Positions 1 through 6,906 of a stretch of DNA of 13,984 nt are shown one piece after another (within the stretch, counting starts at the first letter, position 1; each line of letters begins with the position of its first letter). The position numbers were made by a program, and so were the translations under genes. Under the pieces are notes generated by a model. That model saw only the letters and a program-made list of their open reading frames with translations, was not told where the DNA came from and did no database searches. Origin of the DNA: Pseudomonadota bacterium (GTDB lineage Bacteria > Pseudomonadota > Gammaproteobacteria > Steroidobacterales > Steroidobacteraceae); contig JAKBBE010000065.1 in the NCBI GenBank assembly GCA_021826035.1, positions 1-13,984 of the forward strand. The letters run 5' to 3'.

Positions 1-78
1 TTCGGCTGCTACAACACCGAGGCGGACGTGTACGCACTGGTGGCGGCGCTCGGCAAGGCCCGCGAGGTGTTCGGCTGA
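1..78 (+). CDS. sufS: SufS cysteine desulfurase, C-terminal end (partial)
   Basis: Only the last 25 codons and the stop are in the window. The peptide FGCYNTEADVYALVAAL is typical of the C-terminus of SufS-type (group II) cysteine desulfurases, which have a Y/FNTxxEVDxLVxAL ending. SufS is a cytoplasmic PLP enzyme that takes sulfur from cysteine and passes it as persulfide to SufU or SufE. Its stop codon overlaps the start of the next gene by one base (TGATG at 76-80), which implies translational coupling with sufU and supports the assignment. The catalytic Cys and the PLP Lys lie to the left of the window, so activity cannot be judged here. Confidence 0.8.
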   Translation, partial: FGCYNTEADVYALVAALGKAREVFG

Positions 79-527
79 TGGACCTGAAAGATCTCTATCG
101 CGACGTGATCCTCGATCACAACCGCCAACCGCGCAACTTCGGGGCGCTCGAGGGCGCCAATGCGCACGCCGATGGCCACAACCCGCTGTGCGGCGACCGG
201 CTCACCGTGTGGGTGCGACTGCAGGGCGAGCGCATCACCGAGGTGCGCTTCGAGGGCAAGGGCTGCGCCATCTCGACCGCATCCGCCTCGCTGATGACCG
301 AAGCGGTCAAGGGCAAGGACACCGCAACGGTGCGCCGACTCTTCGAGCAGGTCCACGCCCTGCTGACGCACCCGAACGGCACGCCCGACGCCGCCCTCGG
401 CAAGCTCGCTGCGCTCGGCGGGGTCAGTGAGTTTCCGGCGCGGGTCAAGTGCGCGACGCTGTGCTGGCACACCTTGAACGCGGCGCTCGAGCGCAGCGCC
501 GATGCGGTCACCACGGAGGGAGGTTGA
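78..527 (+). CDS. sufU: SufU, zinc-dependent sulfur-transfer protein of the SUF system
   Basis: This 149-residue protein belongs to the SufU branch of the NifU/IscU scaffold fold. Seen in the sequence: NPLCGD (C38, D40), GKGCAIS (C63) and RVKCATLCW (C125, C129). Bacillus SufU binds zinc with Cys41, Asp43, Cys66 and Cys128; all four are present here at a constant offset of three. The 62-residue distance between the second and third Cys is the same, including the SufU-specific insertion that IscU lacks. The known role is to accept persulfide from SufS via zinc-ligand exchange and hand it to SufBCD, so it is better called a sulfurtransferase than a scaffold. It overlaps sufS by one base and precedes sufT by three bases. 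It takes the place that SufE has in enterobacterial suf operons. Confidence 0.93.
   Translation: MDLKDLYRDVILDHNRQPRNFGALEGANAHADGHNPLCGDRLTVWVRLQGERITEVRFEGKGCAISTASASLMTEAVKGKDTATVRRLFEQVHALLTHPNGTPDAALGKLAALGGVSEFPARVKCATLCWHTLNAALERSADAVTTEGG
515..523 (+). promoter_or_regulatory. Strong ribosome binding site of sufT inside the end of sufU
   Basis: The purine run GGAGGGAGG lies inside the last codons of sufU, about seven bases before the ATG at 531. It is an almost ideal Shine-Dalgarno sequence. It fixes the sufT start and shows that sufT has its own translation signal as well as being close enough for coupling. Confidence 0.75.
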
Positions 528-530
528 AGC

Positions 531-1082
531 ATGCCCGGTTATGACAGCGAACCGTTCGTCGTACAGCGCGAAGTGAGCGCGGTCATCGTGCCGGCCGGCA
601 CCGAGGTCACCCTGCAACCGGGCCAGTCCGGCTACATCACGCAGGCGCTCGGTGGCAGCTTCACGGTGTACATCGAGGGCAACCTCTTTCGCATCAGCGG
701 CGAGGACGCCGAGGCGATCGGCCGCGAACCGGTCAAGCCACCGGAGCTGCCGCCCAATGCCACGGAAGAGGACGTGCGCCAACTCGCCTGGGCGCAGATG
801 CGCACCTGCTACGACCCGGAGATTCCGATCAACATCGTCGATCTCGGCCTGGTGTACGACTGCGAAGTGCAGGGCCACGAGGACGGCACGCGCAGCGTGG
901 CGATCAAACTGACTCTCACGGCGCCGGGCTGCGGCATGGGCGAGGTCCTGGTCGATGACGTGCGCGACAAGGTCGAGCGGATCCCCACGGTGCGCGCCGC
1001 GAGCGTCGAGCTCACCTTCGACCCGCCGTGGAACCAGAGCATGATGTCCGAGGCGGCCCGCCTGCAGACCGGCATGTTCTGA
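531..1082 (+). CDS. sufT: SufT, MIP18/DUF59-family Fe-S cluster assembly factor
   Basis: This is a 183-residue protein. Residues about 80-175 form a DUF59 (MIP18-like) domain with DPEIPINIVDLGLVYD (95-110), the loop TAPGCGMG with Cys134 (130-137), and the ending ELTFDPPW. Residues 1-75 form the extra beta-rich N-terminal domain usual in proteobacterial SufT proteins. DUF59 proteins (SufT, eukaryotic CIA2) help mature Fe-S proteins and are often the last gene of suf operons, as here. The start at 531 is set by a strong ribosome binding site just upstream and by its position three bases after the sufU stop. I see no missing key residue. No clear U-tract terminator follows; only GC-rich hairpins do. 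Confidence 0.92.
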   Translation: MPGYDSEPFVVQREVSAVIVPAGTEVTLQPGQSGYITQALGGSFTVYIEGNLFRISGEDAEAIGREPVKPPELPPNATEEDVRQLAWAQMRTCYDPEIPINIVDLGLVYDCEVQGHEDGTRSVAIKLTLTAPGCGMGEVLVDDVRDKVERIPTVRAASVELTFDPPWNQSMMSEAARLQTGMF

Positions 1083-1606
1083 TCGCGAACCGCGGCGCTC
1101 GCCGCAGGCGCCCGCGCGCTCAGCGGCCGCGCACCGCCGCCGGCCGAGGCTCGTGCGAATGACGCGCCAGAGCCGGAAACTGGGCCGTGAATTCCTCACG
1201 GCGTCCCTGTACGGTGACGCGGGCAGCGCTTGGAGTGCGGATTCCGTGGGGGAATTCCACTCCGTCCCATAGGACTCTGTCGTGAAGACCTGTAGTCAGG
1301 TCCACCCCACAGCAGATCACCCCAGGGAGCGATCCAACGTCGCCCCACCCGTCGGCATCCCTGCCTGCGCCCCGGCGCGTTGCGCCAGGCTGCTGCGCGG
1401 CCTGCGCGGTTGCGGCACCACCCCGAGCATCCTCGGCCGTGCAGCCGCCTGTGCTGAATTCGCGCAGCCTCGATGCGCAAAAATCATGGTTCTGATGGCC
1501 AGCCTCGTGCAACACGACGCCGAGATTCACAGGCCCTTGCCTTCGAGTTACACGCTCGCCGTTCAGACGGACGCAAACCTCCGCTGCGCGCCCCCCGTGC
1601 GCGCGC
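1083..1606. other. 524-base region without a convincing gene, after sufT
   Basis: No frame here looks like a protein I recognise. Open frames exist on both strands (about 1120-1776 minus and 1282-1674 plus), but they run into the antisense of the aminotransferase and have mixed third-position composition, unlike the strongly GC3-biased neighbours. The left half (1184-1312) is full of inverted repeats (separate entry). GAATTC occurs three times (near 1190, 1252 and 1454), which is dense for such GC-rich DNA. The right half (1313-1606) holds irregular TGCGC-rich stretches and nothing I can name. It could be a structured RNA, a decayed gene, or a long 3' region shared by sufT and the convergent aminotransferase gene. 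Confidence 0.5.
1184..1312. repeat. Cluster of four successive inverted repeats (possible structured RNA)
   Basis: Four stems follow one another. 1184-1202 has arms GCCGTGA and TCACGGC with loop ATTCC. 1201-1220 has arms GCGTC and GACGC. 1232-1263 has arms GGAGTG and CACTCC, extended after a one-base bulge by GGATT with AATTC (one G-U), around a nine-base loop. 1277-1312 has a core GACCTG, loop TAGT, CAGGTC, extended by GTG/CAC across an AA bulge and by CTGT/ACAG across an internal loop. The bulged, extended stems look more like a folded RNA than a single protein-binding site. No family was recognised and neither strand is favoured; no T-run follows any stem. Confidence 0.4.
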
Positions 1607-2929
1607 TCACGGCACGCCGGCCAGCACCGCTCGCAGCGTTGCGACCATCTCGCGGATCTCGGCCTCGGTGCTGATGAACGGCGGCGCCACGGCGAGGGTA
1701 TCGCCGGTGAAGCGCAGCAGCAGACCTGATTCGATGCCGAGTTCGAAGGCCGCACGTGCCCGCGCGCCCGGCGCATTGGGCCGTGGCGTCAGATCGATGG
1801 CCGCGGCAAGGCCGATGTTGCGGATGTCCGCCACGTGCATCGCATCGCGCAGCGAGTGCACCTCGCGCTCGAGCAGCGGCTCGAGCGAACGAGCCCGCTC
1901 GATCAGGCCCTCGCGCTCCATCACCTCCAGGGTGGCAAGCCCGGCGGCACAGGCCACCGGATGGCCGGAGTAGGTGTAGCCGTGGAACAGCTCGATCATC
2001 TGCTCCGGTCCGTGCATCAGCGCATCGTGGATGCTCTGCTCGGCAATCACCCCGCCCAAGGGCACCGCCCCGTTGGTGATCGCCTTGGCGAACACGATCA
2101 TGTCGGGCGTCACGCCGAACCGCTGCGCGGCGAAGTTCGACCCGAGGCGCCCGAAGCCGGTGATCACCTCGTCGAAAATCAGCAGGATGCCGTGCCGAGT
2201 GCAGATCTCACGCAGCCGCTCCAGGTAACCCACGGGCGGGACGATCACGCCGGTGGAGCCCTGCATCGGCTCGACGATCACCGCCGCAATGGTCGAGGCA
2301 TCGTGCAGCGCGACCAGCCGCTCGAGCGCCTCGGCCAGATGCACCCCCCAGTCGGGCTGGCCGCGGCTGAAGCGCATGTGCTCAGGATCGTACGTGTGCG
2401 GCAGGTGATCGACGAACGGTGCGGCCAGCGCCCCGAAGGTGCGGCGATTGACCGCAATGCCACCGGCTGAGATGCCGCCGATGCCGACCCCGTGGTAGGC
2501 GCGCTCGCGGCCGATGATGCGCACCCGGCGCGCATCACCGCGGGCCTGGTGATAGGCGATGGCGATCTTCAGCGCACTGTCGACGGCTTCGGAGCCGGAG
2601 TTGGCGAAGAAGACGCGGTTCAATCCCTCGGGTGCCCAGCGTGCGATGCGCGCAGCGAGCTCGAACGCCTTGGGATGCCCGACCTGAAAGGTCGGCGCGA
2701 AGTCAAGTTCGCGCAGCTGTTCGTGCACCGCCGTGGCGATCTCCGGGCGGCCGTGCCCGAGTGGCGTGCACCACAGGCCCGAGAGGCAATCGAACACGGT
2801 GCGTCCGTCGTGCAGCGTGAAATAGGCCCCTTGGGCGGCGCTCACCAGATGCGGGTGATGCTTGAAGTGCCGGTTGGCGGTAAAGGGCATCCAGAACGCG
2901 GACAGATCGGGCGTGTGTGCGGTGTTCAT
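1607..2929 (-). CDS. Class III aminotransferase, omega-amino acid (beta-alanine):pyruvate type
   Basis: This 440-residue PLP enzyme is close in pattern to Pseudomonas omega-amino acid:pyruvate aminotransferase (about 449 residues). Visible are the N-terminal WMPFTANRHFK, the Trp-containing LSGLWCTP, NSGSEAVDSALK for the PLP phosphate (about 111-121), the PLP-ring Asp in IFDEVITGFGR (D253), the Schiff-base Lys in VFAKAITNGAVP (K282), HGYTYSGHP (about 316-324) and Arg406 in LLLRFTGDT, where the family binds the substrate carboxylate. The expected reaction is omega-amine or beta-alanine plus pyruvate giving aldehyde and alanine; the exact donor cannot be read from sequence. An in-frame GTG at 2938 would add three residues, but it overlaps a possible -10 box, so the ATG at 2929 is preferred. 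It is divergent from the amidase gene; a joint role (amide or peptide breakdown, then transamination) is only a guess. Confidence 0.9.
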   Translation of the reverse strand: MNTAHTPDLSAFWMPFTANRHFKHHPHLVSAAQGAYFTLHDGRTVFDCLSGLWCTPLGHGRPEIATAVHEQLRELDFAPTFQVGHPKAFELAARIARWAPEGLNRVFFANSGSEAVDSALKIAIAYHQARGDARRVRIIGRERAYHGVGIGGISAGGIAVNRRTFGALAAPFVDHLPHTYDPEHMRFSRGQPDWGVHLAEALERLVALHDASTIAAVIVEPMQGSTGVIVPPVGYLERLREICTRHGILLIFDEVITGFGRLGSNFAAQRFGVTPDMIVFAKAITNGAVPLGGVIAEQSIHDALMHGPEQMIELFHGYTYSGHPVACAAGLATLEVMEREGLIERARSLEPLLEREVHSLRDAMHVADIRNIGLAAAIDLTPRPNAPGARARAAFELGIESGLLLRFTGDTLAVAPPFISTEAEIREMVATLRAVLAGVP

Positions 2930-2936
2930 GGACGCC

Positions 2937-2942
2937 ACTATA
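2937..2942 (-). promoter_or_regulatory. Possible -10 box just upstream of the aminotransferase start
   Basis: On the minus strand TATAGT ends seven bases before the A of the ATG at 2929. That would place transcription start at or within a base or two of the start codon, giving a leaderless or nearly leaderless mRNA. In agreement, no Shine-Dalgarno sequence is visible before this ATG. No good -35 box is seen at 16-18 bases, so the promoter call is weak. Confidence 0.3.
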
Positions 2943-2993
2943 GCGAATGGATTTGCAGTGCGGATCCCGGGGCGCGCCGTTTCTCCGCCGAGC

Positions 2994-3023
2994 TTGCGGT
3001 GCAGACCGACGGCCCGATACAGT
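2994..3023 (+). promoter_or_regulatory. Candidate promoter of the amidase gene
   Basis: TTGCGG (2994-2999) and TACAGT (3018-3023) are separated by 18 bases, a moderate sigma70-type match. Transcription would start near 3030, leaving a leader of about 25 bases that contains the GGGGG ribosome binding site (3043-3047). This leader includes the palindrome ATTCCC/GGGAAT (3037-3050), which covers that site. Confidence 0.35.
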
Positions 3024-3054
3024 GCTGCCCAGGGTCATTCCCGGGGGAATCGGC

Positions 3055-4641
3055 ATGCGCGCAATCATCGCGATGGGAATCGGTGCACTGTCCTGCATGG
3101 CATGCACGTCAGCACTGGCGGTCAATCTCAGCTGCACCTCGGCGGCGGCACTGTCTGCCGAGCTGAGCGCGCATCGCATCACCGCCACGACCCTCGTGCG
3201 CGAGTACGAGGCGCGCATCGCGCGCCTGAATCCGAAAATCCACGCGGTCATCGCGCTCAATCCGCGGGCCATGGCCGAGGCGCGCGCCTCGGACGCACGG
3301 CGTGCGGCCGGCCACCCGCTCGGGCCGCTCGATGGGCTGCCCGTCCTGGTCAAGGACAACATCGGCATTGCCGGCCTGCCCACCACCGCCGGCTCGCTCG
3401 CGCTGGCCAAGAACGTGCGCTCGGTGAGTTCCACCGTGATCCAGAACCTGCGGCGCGCCGGAGTGGTGATCCTCGGGCGCACCAACCTCTCGGAGTGGGC
3501 CAACATTCGCTCGGCCCACTCGACCAGCGGCTGGAGCGCGGTCGGGGGACTCACGCGCAACCCCTACATGCTCGATCGCACCGCCTGCGGGTCGAGTTCG
3601 GGGTCGGCCGCTGCGGTCGCGGCCGGGCTCGCCGCGGCGGCCATTGGCACCGAAACCGACGGCTCAATCAGCTGCCCGTCGGCGATGAACGGCGTGGTGG
3701 GCCTGAAGCCGACCGTCGGCCTCGTCTCGCGCGCAGGCATCGTGCCGATCAGCCAGTCGCAGGACACCGCCGGCCCGATCGCACGCACCGTGCGCGACGC
3801 GGCGATGCTGCTGACGGCCATGGCCGGGCGCGACCCGAAGGACCCGGCGACCGCGCACGCCGATGCGCACCGCACCGACTATGCCGCGGGACTGCGCCCC
3901 GGGGCGCTCAAGGGCGTGCGGCTCGGCGTCGCGCAGTTTCTGCTGAAGAACTTCTCGCCCAAGACGCTGAAGGTGTTCCGCCACGCCCTGGCGCTGCTGA
4001 AGGCCCAGGGCGCAGTCCTGGTGAAGGTCGATGACGAGCACCTCGCGCCGCTGGCGAAGAACGAGAACCTGGTGCTGATGACCGAGCTGAAGGCCGACAT
4101 GAAGGCCTACCTCGCGGCCTCGCCGCCGGCCGTGCGCAGCCGCACCCTCGCCGACCTGATCACCTTCGACAACACACACGCGCGCCAGGAGATGCGCTGG
4201 TTTGGACAGAGCCTGTTCCTGGCGGCCGAGCGCACCAAGGGGCTCGACGACCCGGCGTATCTGCGCGCGCGCGCAACCAACCGGCGCCTCGCCGGACCGC
4301 AGGGCATCGAACGGCTGCTCAAGGAGCATCACGTCGTCGCGCTCATCTCCCCGACGCAGGATCCGGCTTCGGTCATCGATCTGGTGAACGGCGATGCCGG
4401 CATCGGCGGCGGCGACAGCACGCTGCCGGCCGTGGCGGGCTATCCTTACATCACGGTGCCGATGGGCCAGGTGCAGGGGTTGCCGGTGGGACTGTCGTTC
4501 ATCGGGTCGAAGTGGTCCGAGGCGCGGCTGATCGATCTGGCCTACGCGTACGAGCACGCGGCGCGCGCTTTCCGCACGCCGACGTACTCGCCCAATGTAC
4601 TTAACCGCAACCCGGTCGGTCGCCCGCTCTGCGCCGGCTGA
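3055..4641 (+). CDS. Exported amidase-signature enzyme, peptide-amidase-like
   Basis: This 528-residue amidase-signature hydrolase has a putative Sec signal peptide: a hydrophobic stretch to about residue 20 and ALA before VNLSC, so cleavage near residue 22. The Lys-Ser-Ser triad is complete: K100 in PVLVKDNIG, the cis-Ser S180 in [11 protein letters not shown], and the nucleophile S204 in [13 protein letters not shown]. The S180-S204 spacing of 24 equals that of FAAH (217-241). [19 protein letters not shown] and the C-terminal [17 protein letters not shown] and [10 protein letters not shown] resemble Stenotrophomonas peptide amidase and GatA-like secreted amidases, suggesting release of ammonia from C-terminal peptide amides or other amides outside the cytoplasm. 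The start at 3055 is chosen for its GGGGG ribosome binding site and because the signal peptide begins there; the open frame reaches back to 2947. The substrate is not determined. Confidence 0.87.
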   Translation: MRAIIAMGIGALSCMACTSALAVNLSCTSAAALSAELSAHRITATTLVREYEARIARLNPKIHAVIALNPRAMAEARASDARRAAGHPLGPLDGLPVLVKDNIGIAGLPTTAGSLALAKNVRSVSSTVIQNLRRAGVVILGRTNLSEWANIRSAHSTSGWSAVGGLTRNPYMLDRTACGSSSGSAAAVAAGLAAAAIGTETDGSISCPSAMNGVVGLKPTVGLVSRAGIVPISQSQDTAGPIARTVRDAAMLLTAMAGRDPKDPATAHADAHRTDYAAGLRPGALKGVRLGVAQFLLKNFSPKTLKVFRHALALLKAQGAVLVKVDDEHLAPLAKNENLVLMTELKADMKAYLAASPPAVRSRTLADLITFDNTHARQEMRWFGQSLFLAAERTKGLDDPAYLRARATNRRLAGPQGIERLLKEHHVVALISPTQDPASVIDLVNGDAGIGGGDSTLPAVAGYPYITVPMGQVQGLPVGLSFIGSKWSEARLIDLAYAYEHAARAFRTPTYSPNVLNRNPVGRPLCAG

Positions 4642-4644
4642 CTC

Positions 4645-4658
4645 GCCTCATGAGAGGC
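4645..4658. terminator. Small hairpin at the convergent gene ends
   Basis: Arms GCCTC and GAGGC around the loop ATGA sit at the six-base gap between the amidase stop (4641) and the convergent GGDEF/EAL stop (4648), overlapping the latter. It has only five pairs and no T-run on either side. If it terminates anything it does so weakly, or needs a factor. Confidence 0.2.
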
Positions 4659-6441
4659 TCTCCGGGGCGGCACGGGCATCGGCGCGGTATCGGCTGAGCC
4701 AGACCTGCAGCCGCGCGGCGTCCATCGGTCGGGCGATGAGAAACCCCTGGTACTCGTCGCAGCCGGCGGCGGCGAGCCAATCCCGCTGGCGCGGATGTTC
4801 CACGCCTTCGGCGACCACCCGCGCCCCGATCGAACGCGCCATGTCGATGATCGCGCGCAGGATCGCCGCATCGCGCGTGCAGGTGGGAATGCCCGCCACC
4901 AGGGAGCGATCGATCTTCAGAGCCGCGAGCGGCAGGCGCATCAACTGACTGAGATTCGAATACCCGGTCCCGAAGTCATCGATCGCGACGCGCACACCGA
5001 GGCGACCGAGTTCACCCAGACAGCGCAGCGCCGCCCCGGCATCGCGCATCAACGCCGACTCGGTGATCTCCACTTCGAGGAGTGACGGGGCAACGCCGTG
5101 GCGCTGCAGCGCCGCGCCGATCTCCCCGTGCATCTGGCGCGAGCACAGCTGCACGGCGGAGAGGTTGACCGCGACCGGAACGTCGAGCACCCCGTCCCGA
5201 CGCCAGCATGCGAGCTGCCGGCACGCCTCCTCGAGCACCCACTCCCCGAGCGGGATGATCAGGCCGCTCTCCTCGGCGATCGGAATGAACTGCGCCGGTC
5301 CCACCGCGCCCTGCGGTCCGTGGCGCCAGCGCACCAGTGCCTCCAGGCCGCTCAAGCGCCCGGTGCACAGCGCGAGCTTCGGCTGATAATGCAGCTCGAA
5401 GCGCTGCGCTTCGATGGCGGCGCGCAATTGCGCCTCGAGACTGACTCGGCGCAACGCCGCCTGGCGCATGTGCGAGCCGAACACTTGCGTGCTGTAGAGC
5501 CGACGGGCACGCGCATCGTGCAACGCCGCATCGGCGTTGGCGAGCAACTCGGTCGCAGCCAACCCGTGCACCCCGGCCATGGCCAGACCGATCCGCGCGC
5601 TCACCGAGAGCAGATGCGGACCGATCCTGCGACTGTGCCCGAGGCGCGCGGCGAGGGCGCTGGCGGAGTCGGTGAGCTCGAGCACCGTAAGCCCGGAGCG
5701 CACCAGAACGAAGTGATCCGGTCCCAGGCGCCCGACCGTATCCTCAGGCGCCGCGGTGCGGATCAGATCGCCGGCCACCTGCGCCAGGATCGTGGTACCG
5801 ACCTCGGCACCGAGCGAATCGACGATGTCCTCAAGGCCGCTGATGCCGATCGACAGCACGCCAACGGTCCGATGCGCCGATGCGGCCGCCGCCAGAATGT
5901 CCGTCAGTCTCCCCTGCAGCGCGGTGCGATCCGCCAATCCGGTCAGCGCATCGCAGCTGCGACGCCGCGCTGCATCGGGCGACGTGTCACAGGCGTCGAG
6001 CAGATGCGTGCCGTCCTCGAGCGCCCCTTGCAGCAGTTGCGCCCGCTCGGCGCGATCGGCCGCGGGCATCGGTCCGCTCGCGAGCGCCTCCACCATGGCG
6101 GCGGCGGCGCGCACATCGGCAGGATCCTCGAGATAACGGCTGCACTGCACGGTGAAGCGACGTACGAGGGCACGGTCGCGCGCGCCGATCTGCCCGGCTC
6201 GAAGGCACGGCTCGAGCCGCTCGCCCAAGCGCAGCACGACCGAGGAGAAGCTCAACAGGCCCGAGGCGCGCGCGGCGCGCGCCAGGCGATGCAACCGAGC
6301 GCGCACGAGGCGGGCGTCACGCCCCCGACAGGCGCTACCGGGGGCCTCGGCCAGCGCCTCGAGCCGCTGCGCGAGCGATGCGAACGCCCGCTGCGCTTCC
6401 GTGCGGGTGGCACACCACGCGGGCATCCCCGTCAGGCGCAT
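4648..6441 (-). CDS. Degenerate GGDEF plus intact EAL protein, probable c-di-GMP phosphodiesterase
   Basis: This is a 597-residue cytoplasmic protein with no membrane segment. Residues 1-130 are helical; HRLARAARASGLLSF (51-65) faintly resembles a histidine phosphotransfer helix, without the usual Lys/Gly positions. A GGDEF domain spans about 163-320, but its signature is GPDHF (240-244) and the usual metal-binding DxDxFK is replaced by GISGLED, so cyclase activity is not expected. The EAL domain (about 332-585) keeps EALVRW (E367), the Asn in VNLS, EITES, DDFGTGYS (488-495), LKIDRS (K509), AEGVE (544-548) and YQGF. It should hydrolyse c-di-GMP, with the GGDEF half perhaps a GTP-binding or structural regulator. 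Its ATG overlaps the stop of the upstream small ORF by 10 bases, and the gene lies in the same direction as the ANTAR regulator. No Shine-Dalgarno is obvious, consistent with coupled translation. Confidence 0.9.
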   Translation of the reverse strand: MRLTGMPAWCATRTEAQRAFASLAQRLEALAEAPGSACRGRDARLVRARLHRLARAARASGLLSFSSVVLRLGERLEPCLRAGQIGARDRALVRRFTVQCSRYLEDPADVRAAAAMVEALASGPMPAADRAERAQLLQGALEDGTHLLDACDTSPDAARRRSCDALTGLADRTALQGRLTDILAAAASAHRTVGVLSIGISGLEDIVDSLGAEVGTTILAQVAGDLIRTAAPEDTVGRLGPDHFVLVRSGLTVLELTDSASALAARLGHSRRIGPHLLSVSARIGLAMAGVHGLAATELLANADAALHDARARRLYSTQVFGSHMRQAALRRVSLEAQLRAAIEAQRFELHYQPKLALCTGRLSGLEALVRWRHGPQGAVGPAQFIPIAEESGLIIPLGEWVLEEACRQLACWRRDGVLDVPVAVNLSAVQLCSRQMHGEIGAALQRHGVAPSLLEVEITESALMRDAGAALRCLGELGRLGVRVAIDDFGTGYSNLSQLMRLPLAALKIDRSLVAGIPTCTRDAAILRAIIDMARSIGARVVAEGVEHPRQRDWLAAAGCDEYQGFLIARPMDAARLQVWLSRYRADARAAPESLS

Positions 6442-6734
6442 TGCGGCGCGCCGTGTTCGATCGTAGGGACGCAGCGGATGGCACGGGCGGCGGCGGCGAC
6501 GTCATCGGTTGTCATCGGGCGGAGGAGCGGCGTGCGGCGCTCGCCCGAGGCCCGCCAGAGCGCCTCGCGCAGGTCGATGAGGCGGCCCGGCAGCCGCCCC
6601 AGCGCCGAGCGCCGCGCCGCAGTTGCGGCACGGCTCGGTCCGGTGGACGACCAGGGCAGAACGTCGCACGGCGAATCGAGCCGATCGCCGCTGCGGCCCG
6701 GATGTTGAATGGTTCGCAGTCGTTGGATTTGCAT
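6432..6734 (-). CDS. Small uncharacterised ORF translationally coupled to the GGDEF/EAL gene
   Basis: This would be a 100-residue protein of no family I recognise. Its stop overlaps the ATG of the GGDEF/EAL gene (ATGCGCCTGA on the minus strand), a typical coupling arrangement. The downstream two thirds, from about WSSTGPSRAAT to the end, has very high G+C at third codon positions, like real genes nearby. It ends in MTTDDVAAAARAIRCVPTIEHG and contains an amphipathic segment GRLPGRLIDLREALWRASGE. The ATG at 6734 is chosen because GGTGGAG lies nine bases before it; an ATG at 6752 lacks such a site. The first 30 residues are less coding-like, and a competing frame (6502-6744 minus) has PCRNCGAAL with good third positions in its middle, so a frameshift or wrong frame at the 5' end is possible. 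Confidence 0.45.
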   Translation of the reverse strand: MQIQRLRTIQHPGRSGDRLDSPCDVLPWSSTGPSRAATAARRSALGRLPGRLIDLREALWRASGERRTPLLRPMTTDDVAAAARAIRCVPTIEHGAPQCA

Positions 6735-6848
6735 GATCACGCACTCCACCATCGGCACGCCAAGCCAGGCGCGGCGCACGGGCGCAATGAGCGGGCGGGT
6801 CGGGAGGCCCCGGTGAGTGGGGAGCGCGGGGACAATGGCGCCGGGAGG

Positions 6849-6893
6849 GACGCAGCGTGCGTCTTCAATGCGACGCACGGAATAAGGTGCGTC
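6849..6893. repeat. Four-segment array of alternately pairing repeats (attenuator-like)
   Basis: In plus-strand order the segments are GACGCA (6849-6854), GTGCGTC (6857-6863), GACGCAC (6872-6878) and GTGCGTC (6887-6893), separated by 2, 8 and 8 bases. Each segment is complementary to its neighbour, so an RNA can pair 1:2 with 3:4, or 2:3 alone: mutually exclusive hairpins, as in attenuators. On the minus strand the array starts 13 bases after the ANTAR gene stop and lies 115 bases before the small ORF start. The 8-base loops on that strand are CTTATTCC and GCATTGAA. No U-run follows, so a classic intrinsic terminator is not visible. It could instead be a binding site for a dimeric protein on DNA. 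Confidence 0.55.
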
Positions 6894-6906
6894 CGGGTCG
6901 CTTATG

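Noticed and set aside
1184..1312. 6S RNA, tmRNA, RNase P RNA or SRP RNA
   Set aside because: None of the conserved core sequences I know for these RNAs (such as the RNase P GAGGAAAGTC or the SRP GGAAGCAGCC core) is present on either strand.
1120..1776. Minus-strand open frame through the gap after sufT
   Set aside because: It runs into the coding region of the aminotransferase in another frame, has mixed codon composition and has no recognisable domain.
3055..3110. Lipoprotein signal peptide for the amidase (Cys at residues 14 and 17)
   Set aside because: The residues before these Cys do not fit a lipobox well, and an ALA cleavage site follows; a normal Sec signal is more likely.
5098..6708. 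Long plus-strand frame opposite the GGDEF/EAL gene
   Set aside because: The minus-strand frame carries all EAL motifs; the plus frame has low-complexity Arg/Gln/His-rich translation.
6502..6744. Alternative minus-strand frame with PCRNCGAAL, a possible zinc-ribbon knuckle
   Set aside because: Only one CxxC is present and the frame loses coding character after it, while the overlapping frame ending at 6432 keeps strong third-position bias and is coupled to the next gene. Kept as an uncertainty rather than a gene.
6849..6893. CRISPR-like repeat or an intrinsic terminator
   Set aside because: Segments are 6-7 bases, alternate in orientation and have 2-8 base gaps, unlike CRISPR; no T-run follows on either strand, unlike an intrinsic terminator.
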